DNA from: Vulgatibacter incomptus
GTDB taxonomy: Bacteria; Myxococcota; Myxococcia; Myxococcales; Vulgatibacteraceae
NCBI RefSeq assembly: GCF_001263175.1
Contig: NZ_CP012332.1
Location: forward strand, 3,225,501-3,289,500
DNA length: 64,000 nt
Direction of reading: 5' to 3'
The notes under the pieces were generated by a model that saw nothing but the letters and a program-made list of their open reading frames with translations, made no database searches and was not told where the DNA came from. The position numbers were made by a program, and so were the translations under genes. This document shows positions 42,956 to 53,042 of the stretch, piece by piece (the first letter of the stretch is position 1; every line of letters begins with the position of its first letter).

Positions 42956-44383
42956 ATGGATCCCCGCCCGACGCCGCCCGAACGCCGCATCTACTGCAAC
43001 CGAACGCTGAACCTCCGCTCGATCCGCGCGATCGGCTACGACATGGACTACACGCTCATCCACTACCACGTGGAGGAGTGGGAGCGGCGCGCCTACGAGC
43101 ACATCCGGGATCGCCTCGCGCAGGAAGGCTGGCCGGTGGCGGGCCTGCGCTTCGATCCGACGACGGTCACGCGCGGCCTCGTGATCGATACCGAGCTCGG
43201 CAACGTGATCAAGGCGAACCGCTTCGGCTTCGTGAAGCGCGCCTCGCACGGCACGCGCGTCATGGACTACGACGAGCAGCGCCACGCCTACTCGCGCACG
43301 ATCGTCGACCTGGCCGAAGACCGCTGGGCGTTCCTGAACACGCTCTTCAACCTCTCCGAGGGCTGCATGTACGCGCAGCTCGTCGATCTCCTCGACAAGC
43401 GCATGCTCCCCGGGACCCTCGGTTACGCGGACCTCTACGAGAAGGTCCGCTCGACCCTCGACGCGGCCCACATGGAGGGGCGGCTGAAGGCGGAGATCCT
43501 CGAGAACCCGGAGCGCTTCGTGGTGCTCGACGCCGAGACGCCTCTCGCCCTCCTGGACCAGCGGCGCGCGGGCAAGAAGCTGCTGCTGATCACGAACTCC
43601 GACTGGGAGTACACCTCGCCGATCATGACCTACGCCTTCGATCGCTTCCTCCCGGACGGCATGACCTGGAGGGAGCTCTTCGACGTGGTGATCGTCTCAG
43701 CCCGCAAGCCCGACTTCTTCACGGCGAAGGGACCTCTCTTCGAGGTGGCAACGGAGGAGGGCCTCCTGCGCCGTGCGCCCTTCGGGCTCCGCGAGGGCGC
43801 GGCCTTCCTGGGCGGGAGCGCCCGCCACGTAGAGGAGCACCTGGGCCTGTCGGGCGACGAGATCCTCTACGTGGGCGATCACATGTTCGGCGACGTCCAC
43901 GTGACCAAGAGCGTGCTCCGCTGGCGCACCGCGCTGATCCTCCGCGAGCTGGAGACGGAGCTCTCGGCGATCTTCTCGTTCCGCCCCGACGAGAGGGAGC
44001 TCGAGGACCTGATGGAGGAGAAGACCCGCCTCGAGGACGAGCTCTCCGACACGCGCCTGGCACTCCAGCGAGCCGAAGCGGGCTATGGCCCGAAGCCCGC
44101 CGTCTCGCCATCCCAGCTCCGCGAGCGGTTCGAGCGCCTCCGCGAGGAGATCACGGCCCTCGACGCCCGAATCGCACCCCTTGCCAAGGCCTCTGCCGAG
44201 CTCGGAAACCCCGGCTGGGGCCTCCTCCTCCGCGCAGGCAACGACAAGAGCCACCTCGCACGCCAGGTGGAACGGTACGCGGACATCTACACCTCACGCG
44301 TCTCGAACTTCCTCTTCGCCACGCCCTTCACCGTGCTGCGATCGCCGCGCGGGAGCATGCCCCACGATCCCGCCGGCGACTGA
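42956..44383 (+). CDS. HAD-IG family 5'-nucleotidase
   Basis: 475 residues from the ATG at 42956, with GAGGAG 4 bases upstream. The HAD motif I is YDMDYTLIHY near residue 33, motif II LLLITNSDWEY near 217, and the metal-binding motif IV YVGDHMFGDV near 305. IYCNRTLNLRSIRAIG and the C-terminal coiled coil (LEDLMEEKTRLEDELSDTRLAL) match cytosolic purine 5'-nucleotidase-like proteins. The reaction is dephosphorylation of IMP/GMP or related nucleotides. Its promoter region carries one copy of a 25-base repeat (42914-42938). Confidence 0.87.
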   Translation: MDPRPTPPERRIYCNRTLNLRSIRAIGYDMDYTLIHYHVEEWERRAYEHIRDRLAQEGWPVAGLRFDPTTVTRGLVIDTELGNVIKANRFGFVKRASHGTRVMDYDEQRHAYSRTIVDLAEDRWAFLNTLFNLSEGCMYAQLVDLLDKRMLPGTLGYADLYEKVRSTLDAAHMEGRLKAEILENPERFVVLDAETPLALLDQRRAGKKLLLITNSDWEYTSPIMTYAFDRFLPDGMTWRELFDVVIVSARKPDFFTAKGPLFEVATEEGLLRRAPFGLREGAAFLGGSARHVEEHLGLSGDEILYVGDHMFGDVHVTKSVLRWRTALILRELETELSAIFSFRPDERELEDLMEEKTRLEDELSDTRLALQRAEAGYGPKPAVSPSQLRERFERLREEITALDARIAPLAKASAELGNPGWGLLLRAGNDKSHLARQVERYADIYTSRVSNFLFATPFTVLRSPRGSMPHDPAGD

Positions 44384-44423
44384 TACCGCACACGGCCTCC
44401 GGGCTCCGACGTCGGCTCAGAGC

Positions 44424-44546
44424 GTGTGAAGAAATCGGTCCCGCTGAAGCGGGACCGCCTTCTTCAGCTCGCGCTTCGCGCGAGAGCGCTCCTTTTCGTT
44501 TGCTCGCCTCCGGCTCGCGAGAGTTCGTGAATTTCTTCACGAACTC
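44424..44546. repeat. REP/BIME-like hairpin cluster
   Basis: Several perfect inverted repeats lie in 123 bases: CGGTCCCGC/GCGGGACCG (44436-44444 with 44449-44457), GCTCGCGC/GCGCGAG near 44468-44486, and GAGTTCGTGAA/TTCACGAACTC (44521-44531 with 44536-44546). An outer pair GTGAAGAAAT/ATTTCTTCAC (44426-44435 with 44531-44540) encloses the cluster, and a copy of the 25-base repeat lies at 44497-44521. It sits between convergent genes, the usual REP location, and may also stop transcription from both sides. Confidence 0.7.
44497..44521 (+). repeat. 25-base dispersed repeat, copy 2
   Basis: Identical to 42914-42938; embedded in the hairpin cluster downstream of the HAD nucleotidase. Confidence 0.7.
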
Positions 44547-46139
44547 TCAGAACGCGTAGCCGACGCCGCCGCGAAGCTCCTGCGTTCCGTCGATGCTGCC
44601 GACGATCGTCCAGGTGCGCCCGTAGCCGCCCTCGAGGTAGAGCCCCTCCACCAGGTGGACCCGCAGCGAGCCCTGCAGCTCCCCTGCGAAGTCCACGAAC
44701 GCGAAGTAGGTGTCCTCGTGGGCGCCCTTCACCTCGCCGAGCCGGCCCAAGACGCCGCCGCGCACGCCGAGCACCACGCGCCAGATGGCGACCCGGAGCT
44801 GGGGCTGCAGGAGCCGCAGGGTGCCGCCCATGACCGTGCCGTCGAAGCTGTCGGCATCACCGTTGGTCAGGGTCATCGTCCACGGATTGGCAGACTGGAA
44901 ATACGAGCCTCCGATCCAGAGCATCCCGAAGTAGCGCCAGGCGGCGCCGAACTCGAGGCCCAGGGAGTGCACGTAAGCGCCGGAGGGAGAGGGGCTCTGG
45001 AGGCCGTCGAGCTTCGTTTGCAGGGCGTGCACCGACTGCGCCGCGAACCTTCCACCGGTGAGGCGCGCGTTATCGTAGACGACGGTGAGGTAGACCCTGC
45101 GCGAGTAGATGTCCTCCTGTGCGGCGGACATGGCCTGGGTGACCGAACCCCAGGAGGTGGGCTCGAGCGCGTGATCCACGCGCGCCAGCTCGCCGGGCTT
45201 CACCTCCACCCGGGTCTCGTACGGCACGAAGTCGTCGCGGACCAGGCGGACGCTGTGCCTTCCGGCAGCGGCGCCGACCTCCACCTCGTCCGTTCCCGCC
45301 TCGACGTCGTCGACGAGGATCGTGGCGCCGGCAGAGACCACGCGGAGCCGGCCCGGGAGCATGGCGAGGGTCGGCGCGAGCGCGACCCTGCTGTTGGCGG
45401 AGACCGTCTGCCGGGTCTCGTAGGCCTCGTAGGTTGCGAGCTCAAGGCGAACGGTCCGCTCGCCCGGGAAGACCTGCATGGAGAGCGGGGTCACTCCGAC
45501 CTTCTCGCCGTCGACCAGCACGGCGGCGCCGGAAGGATCCGATCGGAGGTCTAGGGTGGCGGCGACGGGAACCACGCGGAGGATGGCGCCGACGAGCGCC
45601 TTGTCGAGGCTCACGCTCTCGAGCTCGGCAGTGGCGATCTCGGTGCTCCCTGCGTGGAAGCTCGCGATCCTGCAGCGATAGCCGGCCCAGTCCTGCCCCA
45701 CCTCGACCAAGACGATGCGGGAGGCCCCGGCGCCCTCTGCGAGCGAGCCCATCGTCTCGACGCAGCCGCGCTCGCCGAAGGCGCAGGCGAAGGCCGCGTC
45801 TCCGCTCTTCGGCCCGGCGGGGAGCGCCTGGCTTCCGACCAGCTCCCTCTGTCCATCCCCTCCGACGACGAGCCTGGCGATGGCCTCTTCGACACGCGGG
45901 ACGAGGAGTTCCTGCCCCGGATAGGTGGAGCGAACCAGCCACAGGGTCTTCTCGGTGACGGCCTCCGCTGGCGGCGGGACCGCTTCCGAGGACAGCGAGG
46001 CCGCCGCTCCCGGCGCCGCATCCTCGGGGACGACCGCCTCCACGGGAACCGGGGCGACCTCCGTGGGCGACGAAGCCTCCTCCGCGGGCGCGAGCGCAGC
46101 GGAGGCAACCAGGAGCGCGGTCAGCACGGATGCGAACAT
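44547..46139 (-). CDS. PEGA-domain envelope protein with C-terminal beta-barrel-like part
   Basis: 530 residues from the ATG at 46139, chosen because GAGGGA lies about 8 bases upstream and it gives a clean signal peptide (MFASVLTALLVASAALA); the ATG at 46163 does not. A Pro/Ala/Glu linker precedes a domain around 70-190 (GAGASRIVLVEVGQ). PEGA repeats follow (DLRSDPSGAAVLVDGEKVG, GRLRVVSAGATILVDDVEAG). The last 170 residues alternate aromatic and small residues and end in GGVGYAF, as outer-membrane barrels do. Location is envelope or outer membrane; function unknown, perhaps surface attachment or assembly. Confidence 0.75.
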   Translation of the reverse strand: MFASVLTALLVASAALAPAEEASSPTEVAPVPVEAVVPEDAAPGAAASLSSEAVPPPAEAVTEKTLWLVRSTYPGQELLVPRVEEAIARLVVGGDGQRELVGSQALPAGPKSGDAAFACAFGERGCVETMGSLAEGAGASRIVLVEVGQDWAGYRCRIASFHAGSTEIATAELESVSLDKALVGAILRVVPVAATLDLRSDPSGAAVLVDGEKVGVTPLSMQVFPGERTVRLELATYEAYETRQTVSANSRVALAPTLAMLPGRLRVVSAGATILVDDVEAGTDEVEVGAAAGRHSVRLVRDDFVPYETRVEVKPGELARVDHALEPTSWGSVTQAMSAAQEDIYSRRVYLTVVYDNARLTGGRFAAQSVHALQTKLDGLQSPSPSGAYVHSLGLEFGAAWRYFGMLWIGGSYFQSANPWTMTLTNGDADSFDGTVMGGTLRLLQPQLRVAIWRVVLGVRGGVLGRLGEVKGAHEDTYFAFVDFAGELQGSLRVHLVEGLYLEGGYGRTWTIVGSIDGTQELRGGVGYAF

Positions 46140-46321
46140 CGAGAGATCCCTCGGCTTGCCCATCTCGAGGAGGGCCGGATGACAGGTATCAATCTTAGCG
46201 CTCTATACGCGCCCTCTACCGAAACGTCGATTTCTGGAAGATCTTCGCCGAAACGGGGAGGCCCGAGCGTACCCGCGCAGCGTGTTCGAGCCGGTCCTAG
46301 CTTCGCGAGGAGGGGGAGAGC

Positions 46322-47191
46322 ATGCGAGGCGCACGACCGATCGACCAGGAAGCGAATCGACTTGGAGAAAACGTCGTACCCGGAAGGAGCCCCGCCGGCC
46401 CGCGGCTCGTCGAACCACCCGCGCCGCGGCGATCGGCCCTGGCGCGGGAGCTGCGCAGGTTCATCAACGCGAATCGATCCGCCTCCCACGAGGTGAACAA
46501 GCTCTGCGCGGAGCGCCTGGGCCGGGTGGACGGGAGCAGCCAGTTTCCGCGCCACCTGGACAGGCTGCTCCGGCCGGCCATGCGCGTCGTCGACCTGGGG
46601 GGCGGAAAGCACCCGGCGATCAGCCCCGAGCAGAAGCAGCGGCTGGGCCTCCATGTGGTCGGCGTGGACATCTCCTCCCGCGAGCTCGAGCAGGCCCCGG
46701 CGGGGGCGTACGACGAGGCCGTCGAGGCGGACGCTTCGTCCTTCGTGCGGCCCGGCTCCGCGGACCTGGTCCTGGCCCAGGCTCTCACCGAGCACGTAAA
46801 GGACACGCGCGCGATGTGGCGCAGCATCTACGCCACGCTCGTCCCCGGCGGACGGACCCTCCATTTCATCCCGAATGGCCGCGCCCTCTTCGCCAGGCTG
46901 AACCGGCTCCTGCCCGAGGAGGCCAAGCGCTTCCTGCTGTACCGCATCTACCCGGAGTCGGTGCAGTACCTCGGCTTCCCTGCCTTCTACGATCGCTGCT
47001 CGCCCGGCGAGACGAGGCGCGTGCTGCGGGAGGTCGGCTTCCGGCAGGTGCGGATCCAGCCCTACTACAGCTCGAACTACTTCGCGTTCCTGCTCCCGGC
47101 GCACCTGGCGAACGTCTCCCTCCAGCTCCTCGCCCAGGCGGCGGAGGACGAGGATCGCTGCCAGAGCTTCGTCGTCGAGGCGATGAAGTAG
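46322..47191 (+). CDS. Class I SAM-dependent methyltransferase
   Basis: 289 residues. The SAM site is MRVVDLGGGKHPAI (motif I) followed by VVGVDISSREL (acidic loop) and ADLVLAQALTEHVKD. GGRTLHFIPNGRALFARLNRLLP is the post-motif strand. The N-terminus (about 50 residues) is Arg/Pro rich. Substrate cannot be read from the sequence; relatives act on small molecules or sugars. It diverges from the PEGA gene and converges on ppc with 10 bases between. Confidence 0.75.
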   Translation: MRGARPIDQEANRLGENVVPGRSPAGPRLVEPPAPRRSALARELRRFINANRSASHEVNKLCAERLGRVDGSSQFPRHLDRLLRPAMRVVDLGGGKHPAISPEQKQRLGLHVVGVDISSRELEQAPAGAYDEAVEADASSFVRPGSADLVLAQALTEHVKDTRAMWRSIYATLVPGGRTLHFIPNGRALFARLNRLLPEEAKRFLLYRIYPESVQYLGFPAFYDRCSPGETRRVLREVGFRQVRIQPYYSSNYFAFLLPAHLANVSLQLLAQAAEDEDRCQSFVVEAMK

Positions 47192-47201
47192 CGGCTCGCG
47201 C

Positions 47202-49945
47202 TCAGCCGGTGTTGCGCAGCCCGGCGGCGATCCCGTCGATCGTCAGGAGGAGCGGCCGCTGGCAGCCCTCCATCCCCTCCCGCTTTCGCCGCAGGAGCTC
47301 CACCTGGAGGAAGGACATCGGATCCACATAGGGATTGCGAAGCGCGATCGAGCGCTGCAGCGGCGGATTCCCGTCGAGGATCCTCTCGCTCTCCGTGATC
47401 CGTTTCACCCACCGCCGGGTCCGCCGGTGCTCCGCGTCGATCTTCGGCCAGACCGCCGCCCGCGCCTCCGCCGTCGCGAGGGCGGCGTAGCGCTCAGCGA
47501 TCGCCAGGTCGCTCTTGGCGAGCACCATCTCCACGTTGCCGACCACCGTGCGGAAATACGGCCATCCCGCGTACATCTCACGGAGGAGCTCGAGGCCGCC
47601 GGGCCTGCGGCCGAAGGCCTCCAGCGCGGAGCCGACGCCGTACCAGCCCGGCAGGATCGAGCGGTTCTGCGTCCACGAGAAGACCCAGGGGATCGCGCGC
47701 AGCGCCTCGAGACCGCCGGCGCTACGCTTCGACGGCCGCGAGCCGATCGGGAGCCGGGCGATCTCTTCGATCGGCGTGGCCGCGTGGAAGAACTCGACGA
47801 AGCGCGGCTCGTCGTACACCAGCGCGCGGTAGCACCGCCTCCCCTCCGCTGCGAGCTCCTCGAAGGCCTCGACGTAGCGGCGTTCGTCGTCAGGAGACGG
47901 CCGTTCCTGTGCGCCGAGCGTGTGGAGCAGGGCGCCGCCGACGATGAGCTCGAGCGTGCGCATGGCGAGCTGCGGCCGCGCATATTTGTGGTCGAGGGCC
48001 TCGCCCTGCTCGGTGGCCTTGTAGCGGCCGCCGACACTCCCGGGCGGCAGCGCGAGGATGGCCTGCTGGGCCGGTCCGCCTCCCCGCGCCACCGACTCGC
48101 CCCGGCCGTGGAAGACCCGCAGGGGGATCTGGGCCTCGGCGGCCACCGCCGGAAGCGCCCCCTGCGCCCGATAGAGCGCGGCGGCAGCGGCGAGGAGGCC
48201 CACCTCCTTCCCCGAATCGCTGTAGCCGATCATCACCTCCTGCTGGCCGCGGCAGGCGACGTGGTGGCGGTAGACGGGATTGGCGAAGAGCTCCCGCAGG
48301 ATCCCTGGCGCGGCGTCCAGGGCATCGAGGGTCTCGAAGAGCGGCACGATGTCCAGCCGCGCACACTCTCGGGTGGGATCCCAGAGGCCGGACTCCTTCG
48401 CGCAATAGAGCGCCTCGAGCAGGTCCTTCGCGCCGTGGGTCATCGAGAGGATCAGGGTTCGGCAAGACCTCTCGCCAGCGCTCTCCTGGGCCGCCGCGAC
48501 CTTCCACAGCGCGGAGAGGAAGCGCTCGGCGGCGTCCGTTCTGCCGCCCGTCCCGCGGAGCCAGGCGGCGGCGTCCTTGACGTCCGAGCTCAGGGCCCGG
48601 AGCTCGAGCTCGAGGAGGTGGAAGCCCACCGCCCGCGCCTGCGCGAGCAGCCGCTTCACCCGACGCTCCCCGGCGTTGGCGCCCTGGCATGCCGCGAGGG
48701 ACGAAGCGATCACCTCCAGGTCCGCCTCCAGCTCCTCCGACCTCCGATAGGCGTGGGCGAAGGCCCCGTCTCCCGCCGGCGCGATCGGGGCGGGCGCGAT
48801 TCCGGAAGCGCCCAGGACGATCGAGTGGGATGCCTGCGTCCGCTCCCCGGACGACCTCCGGGCCTCCACGCGGGCGAGGGAGGCCTCGAGGCGGGCCTCC
48901 ATGAAGCGGAGCTTGCGCCGCCAGGGCTCACCCTCGGTGCGCGGCCGGAGCCGCTCGGCGACCCCCGGCATCGCCGCGGCATCCGATGCGATCGAGGCCA
49001 GGAGCGCCTCGGGAGGATCCACGTAGCGCGTGGACTGCGAGAGCGAGCTGCCCAGGCGGCGCACGCCCTCGAGGAGGAGGCGCAGGGCTCGGCCCTGGTG
49101 GACCGCGATCGCGTCCTCCACCACGTCCGGCGTGACCATCGGGTTTCCGTCCATGTCGCCGCCCACCCACGAGTGGAGGCGCAGCGGCGAGGGCTCCATT
49201 CCGAGGGGCTCGCCATAGGCGCGCTCGAACGCATGGGCCAGCGCCTCCGGCAGGGCCGGGAGCAGCTTCCAGAGGACGCCCTCTGCGTACCAGAGGACGT
49301 TCTTCACTTCGTCACCGACCGTGGGACGCTCGCGCCGCACCTCGTCGGTCTGCCAGAGGGCCGTGACCTCCTCGCGGATCCGCTCCCAGGAGGCCGCCTC
49401 CTCGTCCGGGAGCAGCGCGCAGCGATCGCGGTCCTCGAGCTCGTCGGCGATCCGATCGAGCTTCTCGAGGACGGTGTGGCGGGAGGCCTGCGTGGGGTGC
49501 GCCGTGAGGGTCAGCGTCACCTGGAGCGACGCGATCGCAGCCCGGGCGTCCGCCGCCGTGACCCCGCCGCGCCGGGCCTGGAGGAGCACCGCGGAGAGGG
49601 AGCCCCGCTGGGGGGAGCGTCGACGTCCGCCGCATGCGCTCTCCCCCTCCGGATCCGGTGGTGCTGTTCGGCGAGGTTCACGAGCTCGAAATAGGTCCCG
49701 AAGGCGCGGATCATGTCCCGCGCCTGGGTGATCGGGAGCTCCTCGAGGAGCGCGGCGAGCTGGCGGCCCGCGTCGGCTCGATCGGCCCTCGGGCCCCGCC
49801 GGCGGGCGATCGCGAGGCCCCGTACCTTCTCCTCGAGATCCAGCGTCTGCCGCCCCTCCTGCTCCGCCAGCACCTCGCCCAGGAGCCGGCCCAAGGTCCG
49901 CACGTCTCTCCTCAGGGGGCGATCGATCTTCCGCTTGCGTGGCAT
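47202..49945 (-). CDS. ppc: Phosphoenolpyruvate carboxylase, interrupted by a one-base shift
   Basis: The N-terminal frame starts at the ATG at 49945 (MPRKRKIDRPLRRDV; FELVNLAEQHHRIRR). It loses register at the run of six G at 49611-49616. The second frame takes over with QRGSLSAVLLQARRGGVT and runs to 47202. With one more base in the run the protein is about 914 residues, the family's normal size. Catalytic motifs LTAHPTQ, VGGDMDGNP, MIGYSDSGKEVG, FHGRGESVARGGGP and FSWTQNR are all present. The enzyme makes oxaloacetate from PEP and bicarbonate. The break in a homopolymer suggests a sequence error rather than a real pseudogene. Confidence 0.88.
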
Positions 49946-50081
49946 GTCCCGAGACGCTACCAACCTGCCCGCCCGCATCCTGGGCCTCGCTTGGGGCCCT
50001 CCTGCTCGAAAACGCCCCTTTTCTTCCTTTTTCCGCCGTTCGAGTTTGAAGAAGCGGCGCCGCTCGTGCGTCCAAGAGCCC

Positions 50082-50618
50082 GTGAAGACCGTCGTTGATG
50101 AACAGGTCGAGGCCTCCGTCGCCGCCCCCGCCAGGGCCAGGCGACCGGCGGGCCGGACCGTCCTCGAATGGTTCGGTGTCGACGTGACGGGCGCCACGCT
50201 CCCCGTCGATCCCTCCCGCACCTGCCTCGATGGCGACTGCCAGCGCCGGGCGATGGTCGGCGAGCTGGTCTGCCCGGTTCACCTGGGGCTGGTCACGGCG
50301 GCGGAGCTCCCCGATCACCGCGGCTTCGCGGCCCACCGAAAGGAGCGGCTCCTCCGCACCGCCGTGCTCGCGGCGCTGGTGATCCTGGGAGGGGCCGGCC
50401 TTGGCGTCGCGGTCGGAGACCTGCGCTTCGGCTGGCTCGGCGGCGTCGCCGGCGCGGCCGTGGTGGCGGGCCACGCCTCCCGCGAGCTCCACTTCGACAA
50501 GCTCGCGTCGCTCCTGGGGATGCTGGCGTTCTTCGCCGCCACGGTCCTCGTCTTCGCCGGGTTCCTGGTGGGGACGATCTCCGCGCTGCCCTGGCTGATC
50601 GGGCACCTGCTCGGGTAG
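50082..50618 (+). CDS. Membrane protein with Cys-rich N-terminus, unknown function
   Basis: About 178 residues from a GTG at 50082. This start is uncertain: the frame is open to 49713 but that part is antisense to ppc. CLDGDCQRRAMVGELVCPVHLG near residue 45 could hold a metal through three Cys and a His. Three hydrophobic segments follow (LLRTAVLAALVILGGAGLG, FGWLGGVAGAAVVAG, LAFFAATVLVFAGFLVG). Divergent from ppc and upstream of the GH15 gene by 61 bases. No family recognised. Confidence 0.55.
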   Translation: MKTVVDEQVEASVAAPARARRPAGRTVLEWFGVDVTGATLPVDPSRTCLDGDCQRRAMVGELVCPVHLGLVTAAELPDHRGFAAHRKERLLRTAVLAALVILGGAGLGVAVGDLRFGWLGGVAGAAVVAGHASRELHFDKLASLLGMLAFFAATVLVFAGFLVGTISALPWLIGHLLG

Positions 50619-50679
50619 CTCCTCCCGCCCGACGTCCGGCCGTGCCGCCGGCGCCTCCGATGCGAACCCTCATCGGGAG

Positions 50680-52536
50680 GTGGCGGCCCGAGCGAACATC
50701 CAGGACTACGGGATCATCGGAGACTGCCGCTCGGCCGCGCTGATCTCGCGCGAGGGCTCGCTCGACTGGCTATGCTGGCCGAGGTTCGACGGCCCTTCGC
50801 TCTTCGCGGCGATCCTCGACCACGAGAAGGGCGGCCGCTTCCGGATCCGCCCGTCGACCCGGCACGTCTCCACCCGCCGGTACCTCCCGGGCACGAATGT
50901 CCTCGAGACCCGCTTCGAGACCTCCCACGGGACCCTGGTCCTCACGGACCTGATGCCGGTGGCCACCGAGGCCGAGAAGAAGCGGCTGGTGTCTCCCGAG
51001 CACGAGGTCCTGCGGGTGGCCAGGTGCGAGGAAGGCGAGGTCGAGCTCGAGGTCGAATACGATCCCCGGCCGGACTTCGGCCGGAAGCCCGCGAAGCTGC
51101 GCTTTCACGAGCGCCTCGGCGTGTCGTGCGCCGTGGGCCGGCACGGGCAGCTCCTCCTGCGGAGCCAGGTTCCGCTGCACCCCCATGGCGGCGGAGCGCG
51201 CGGAAGCGCCCGACTCGCCGCGGGGCAGGAGGTCGTCTTCCGGCTCTGCTTCGCGACGGATGCGCCCGCCGTCTTTCCGCCGTTCGACGATGCCGCCGAC
51301 GCGCTCAACCGGACCCTCTCCTACTGGCAGGGGTGGAACCATTGTGTGGGCTACGACGGACCGTACCGGGAGGCCGTCGTCCGCAGCGCCCTCACCCTCT
51401 GCCTGCTGATCTACGCGCCTTCCGGCGCGATCGTGGCCTCGCCGACGACGTCGCTCCCCGAGGAGCTCGGCGGCGACAAGAACTGGGACTACCGCTACTG
51501 CTGGTTGCGCGACGCCTCGTTCACCGTGCGTGCCCTCTTCGGCCTGGGGTACGCCGACGAGGCCGAGGCCTTCGTGAGCTGGCTGCTCCACACCACGAAG
51601 CTGACGCGGCCGCGTCTTCGGGTGCTCTACGACGTCTATGGCGAGGTGCCACCGCCCGAGCACGAGGTCCCGCTGGCCGGCTTTCGCGGCTCGAGGCCGG
51701 TGCGGCTGGGCAACGCGGCCGAGGGACAGCTCCAGCTCGACGTCTACGGCGAGGTGATCGACGCCGCCGCCCAGTACATCCACCAGGGCGGCACCTTCGA
51801 CCGTGAGACCGCCCGGATGCTCATCCAGTTCGGCCACTACGTCTGCGACAACTGGCAGCTGCCGGACGAAGGGATCTGGGAGGTCCGCTCCGGCCGATAC
51901 CCCCACGTGCACTCGCGGGTGCTCTGCTGGACTGCCCTCGATCGCCTCCTGGAGCTGCACATCAAGGGCCACCTCGGCCGGGCGCCCGAGGAGCGGTTCC
52001 GAAAGGTCCGCGCCGAGATCCGCGCGAACGTGGAGGAGAAGGGCTGGAACGAGCGGATCCAGAGCTACGTGCAGGTCGAGGGCAGCGCCCATGTGGACGC
52101 CGCGCTCCTCCTGCTCCCCTGGTACGGCTTCGAGAAGGCCTCCACGACGCGCATGCGAAAGACCTTCGCCCGGATCCGGAAGGAGCTCCACGCCAACGGC
52201 AGCCTCCTCTATCGCTACGCCACCCACGGCGGGACCACCGAGGGCGCCTTCGGGATCTGCAGCTTCTGGGCGGCGGAGTTCCTCGCCCGCGGCGGGGGCA
52301 CCGTCGCCGAGGCGCAAGCGGCCTTCGACGGCCTCCTCTGCTACGGGAACGACCTCGGCTTGTTCTCTGAAGAGGTGGATCCCGCTACCGGCCACGCGCT
52401 GGGCAACTTTCCCCAGGGCTTCACCCACGTGGGGCTGATCAACGCCGCCCTCGCGATCCGCGACCGGATGGAGGGACAGGTCCGCGTCGAGCACCACGTG
52501 CTCCCCCACCGCAACGAAAGGGCGGCCCGCCGATGA
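50680..52536 (+). CDS. Glycoside hydrolase family 15 (glucoamylase/trehalase-like)
   Basis: 618 residues, GTG start. IQDYGIIGDCRSAALISREGSLDWLCWPRFDGPSLFA is the conserved N-terminus of the bacterial GH15 group. GGDKNWDYRYCWLRDASF and DEGIWEVRSG carry substrate-binding and the catalytic acid Glu. PQGFTHVGLINAAL is the typical end. No signal peptide, so cytoplasmic action on alpha-glucans or trehalose. It overlaps the next gene by ATGA. Whether it is a glucoamylase or a trehalase cannot be decided here. Confidence 0.85.
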   Translation: MAARANIQDYGIIGDCRSAALISREGSLDWLCWPRFDGPSLFAAILDHEKGGRFRIRPSTRHVSTRRYLPGTNVLETRFETSHGTLVLTDLMPVATEAEKKRLVSPEHEVLRVARCEEGEVELEVEYDPRPDFGRKPAKLRFHERLGVSCAVGRHGQLLLRSQVPLHPHGGGARGSARLAAGQEVVFRLCFATDAPAVFPPFDDAADALNRTLSYWQGWNHCVGYDGPYREAVVRSALTLCLLIYAPSGAIVASPTTSLPEELGGDKNWDYRYCWLRDASFTVRALFGLGYADEAEAFVSWLLHTTKLTRPRLRVLYDVYGEVPPPEHEVPLAGFRGSRPVRLGNAAEGQLQLDVYGEVIDAAAQYIHQGGTFDRETARMLIQFGHYVCDNWQLPDEGIWEVRSGRYPHVHSRVLCWTALDRLLELHIKGHLGRAPEERFRKVRAEIRANVEEKGWNERIQSYVQVEGSAHVDAALLLLPWYGFEKASTTRMRKTFARIRKELHANGSLLYRYATHGGTTEGAFGICSFWAAEFLARGGGTVAEAQAAFDGLLCYGNDLGLFSEEVDPATGHALGNFPQGFTHVGLINAALAIRDRMEGQVRVEHHVLPHRNERAARR

Positions 52537-53003
52537 GGTGGTGGTCGGTCCTGGTGTGGGGATTCATCGCCACGGTGGTCCTCACCACGCTCATGTCGGG
52601 GAGCCAGGGCGCCGGGATCACCCGGATGAACCTCCCGTACATGCTCGGCACCCTCTTCACGCCGAACCGCGACAAGGCGAAGCTCGTCGGCTTCGTGCTC
52701 CACATGCTGAACGGCTGGGTCTTCGCCTTCTTCTACGCGCTGGGCTTCCTGATGACGGGCGGCGCCACCTGGTGGAAGGGCGCGATCTTCGGCGCGGTCC
52801 ACGCCGCCTTCGTGCTCACCGTCGGGATGTCGCTGGTCCCCGCGATCCACCCGCGCATGGCGAGCGAGCAACAGGGGCCGACCATCACCAGGCGCCTCGA
52901 GCCGCCCGGCTTCCTCGGCCTTCACTACGGGTATCAGACTCCCGTCACGGTCCTGATCGCGCACGTGGTCTTCGGGATCATCCTCGGCGCGTTCCTCCCG
53001 TGA
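52533..53003 (+). CDS. Four-helix membrane protein coupled to GH15
   Basis: 156 residues with about four hydrophobic segments (LVWGFIATVVLTTLMSG, VGFVLHMLNGWVFAFFYALGF, AIFGAVHAAFVLTVGMSLV, TPVTVLIAHVVFGIILGAFL). Conserved-looking loops are RMNLPYMLGTLFTPNRDKA and HPRMASEQQGPT. Translationally coupled to the GH15 enzyme (four-base overlap), so probably functionally linked, but no family name is known to me. Confidence 0.65.
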   Translation: MRWWSVLVWGFIATVVLTTLMSGSQGAGITRMNLPYMLGTLFTPNRDKAKLVGFVLHMLNGWVFAFFYALGFLMTGGATWWKGAIFGAVHAAFVLTVGMSLVPAIHPRMASEQQGPTITRRLEPPGFLGLHYGYQTPVTVLIAHVVFGIILGAFLP

Positions 53004-53042
53004 GGCGACTCGAGGCGCTTGTGGAAGCGCCGACGAATCCGC

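Noticed and set aside
47202..50606. Treating the whole 1134-codon frame as a long PEP carboxylase
   Set aside because: Everything upstream of about 49620 in that frame is nonsense; the real N-terminus is in the neighbouring frame from 49945.
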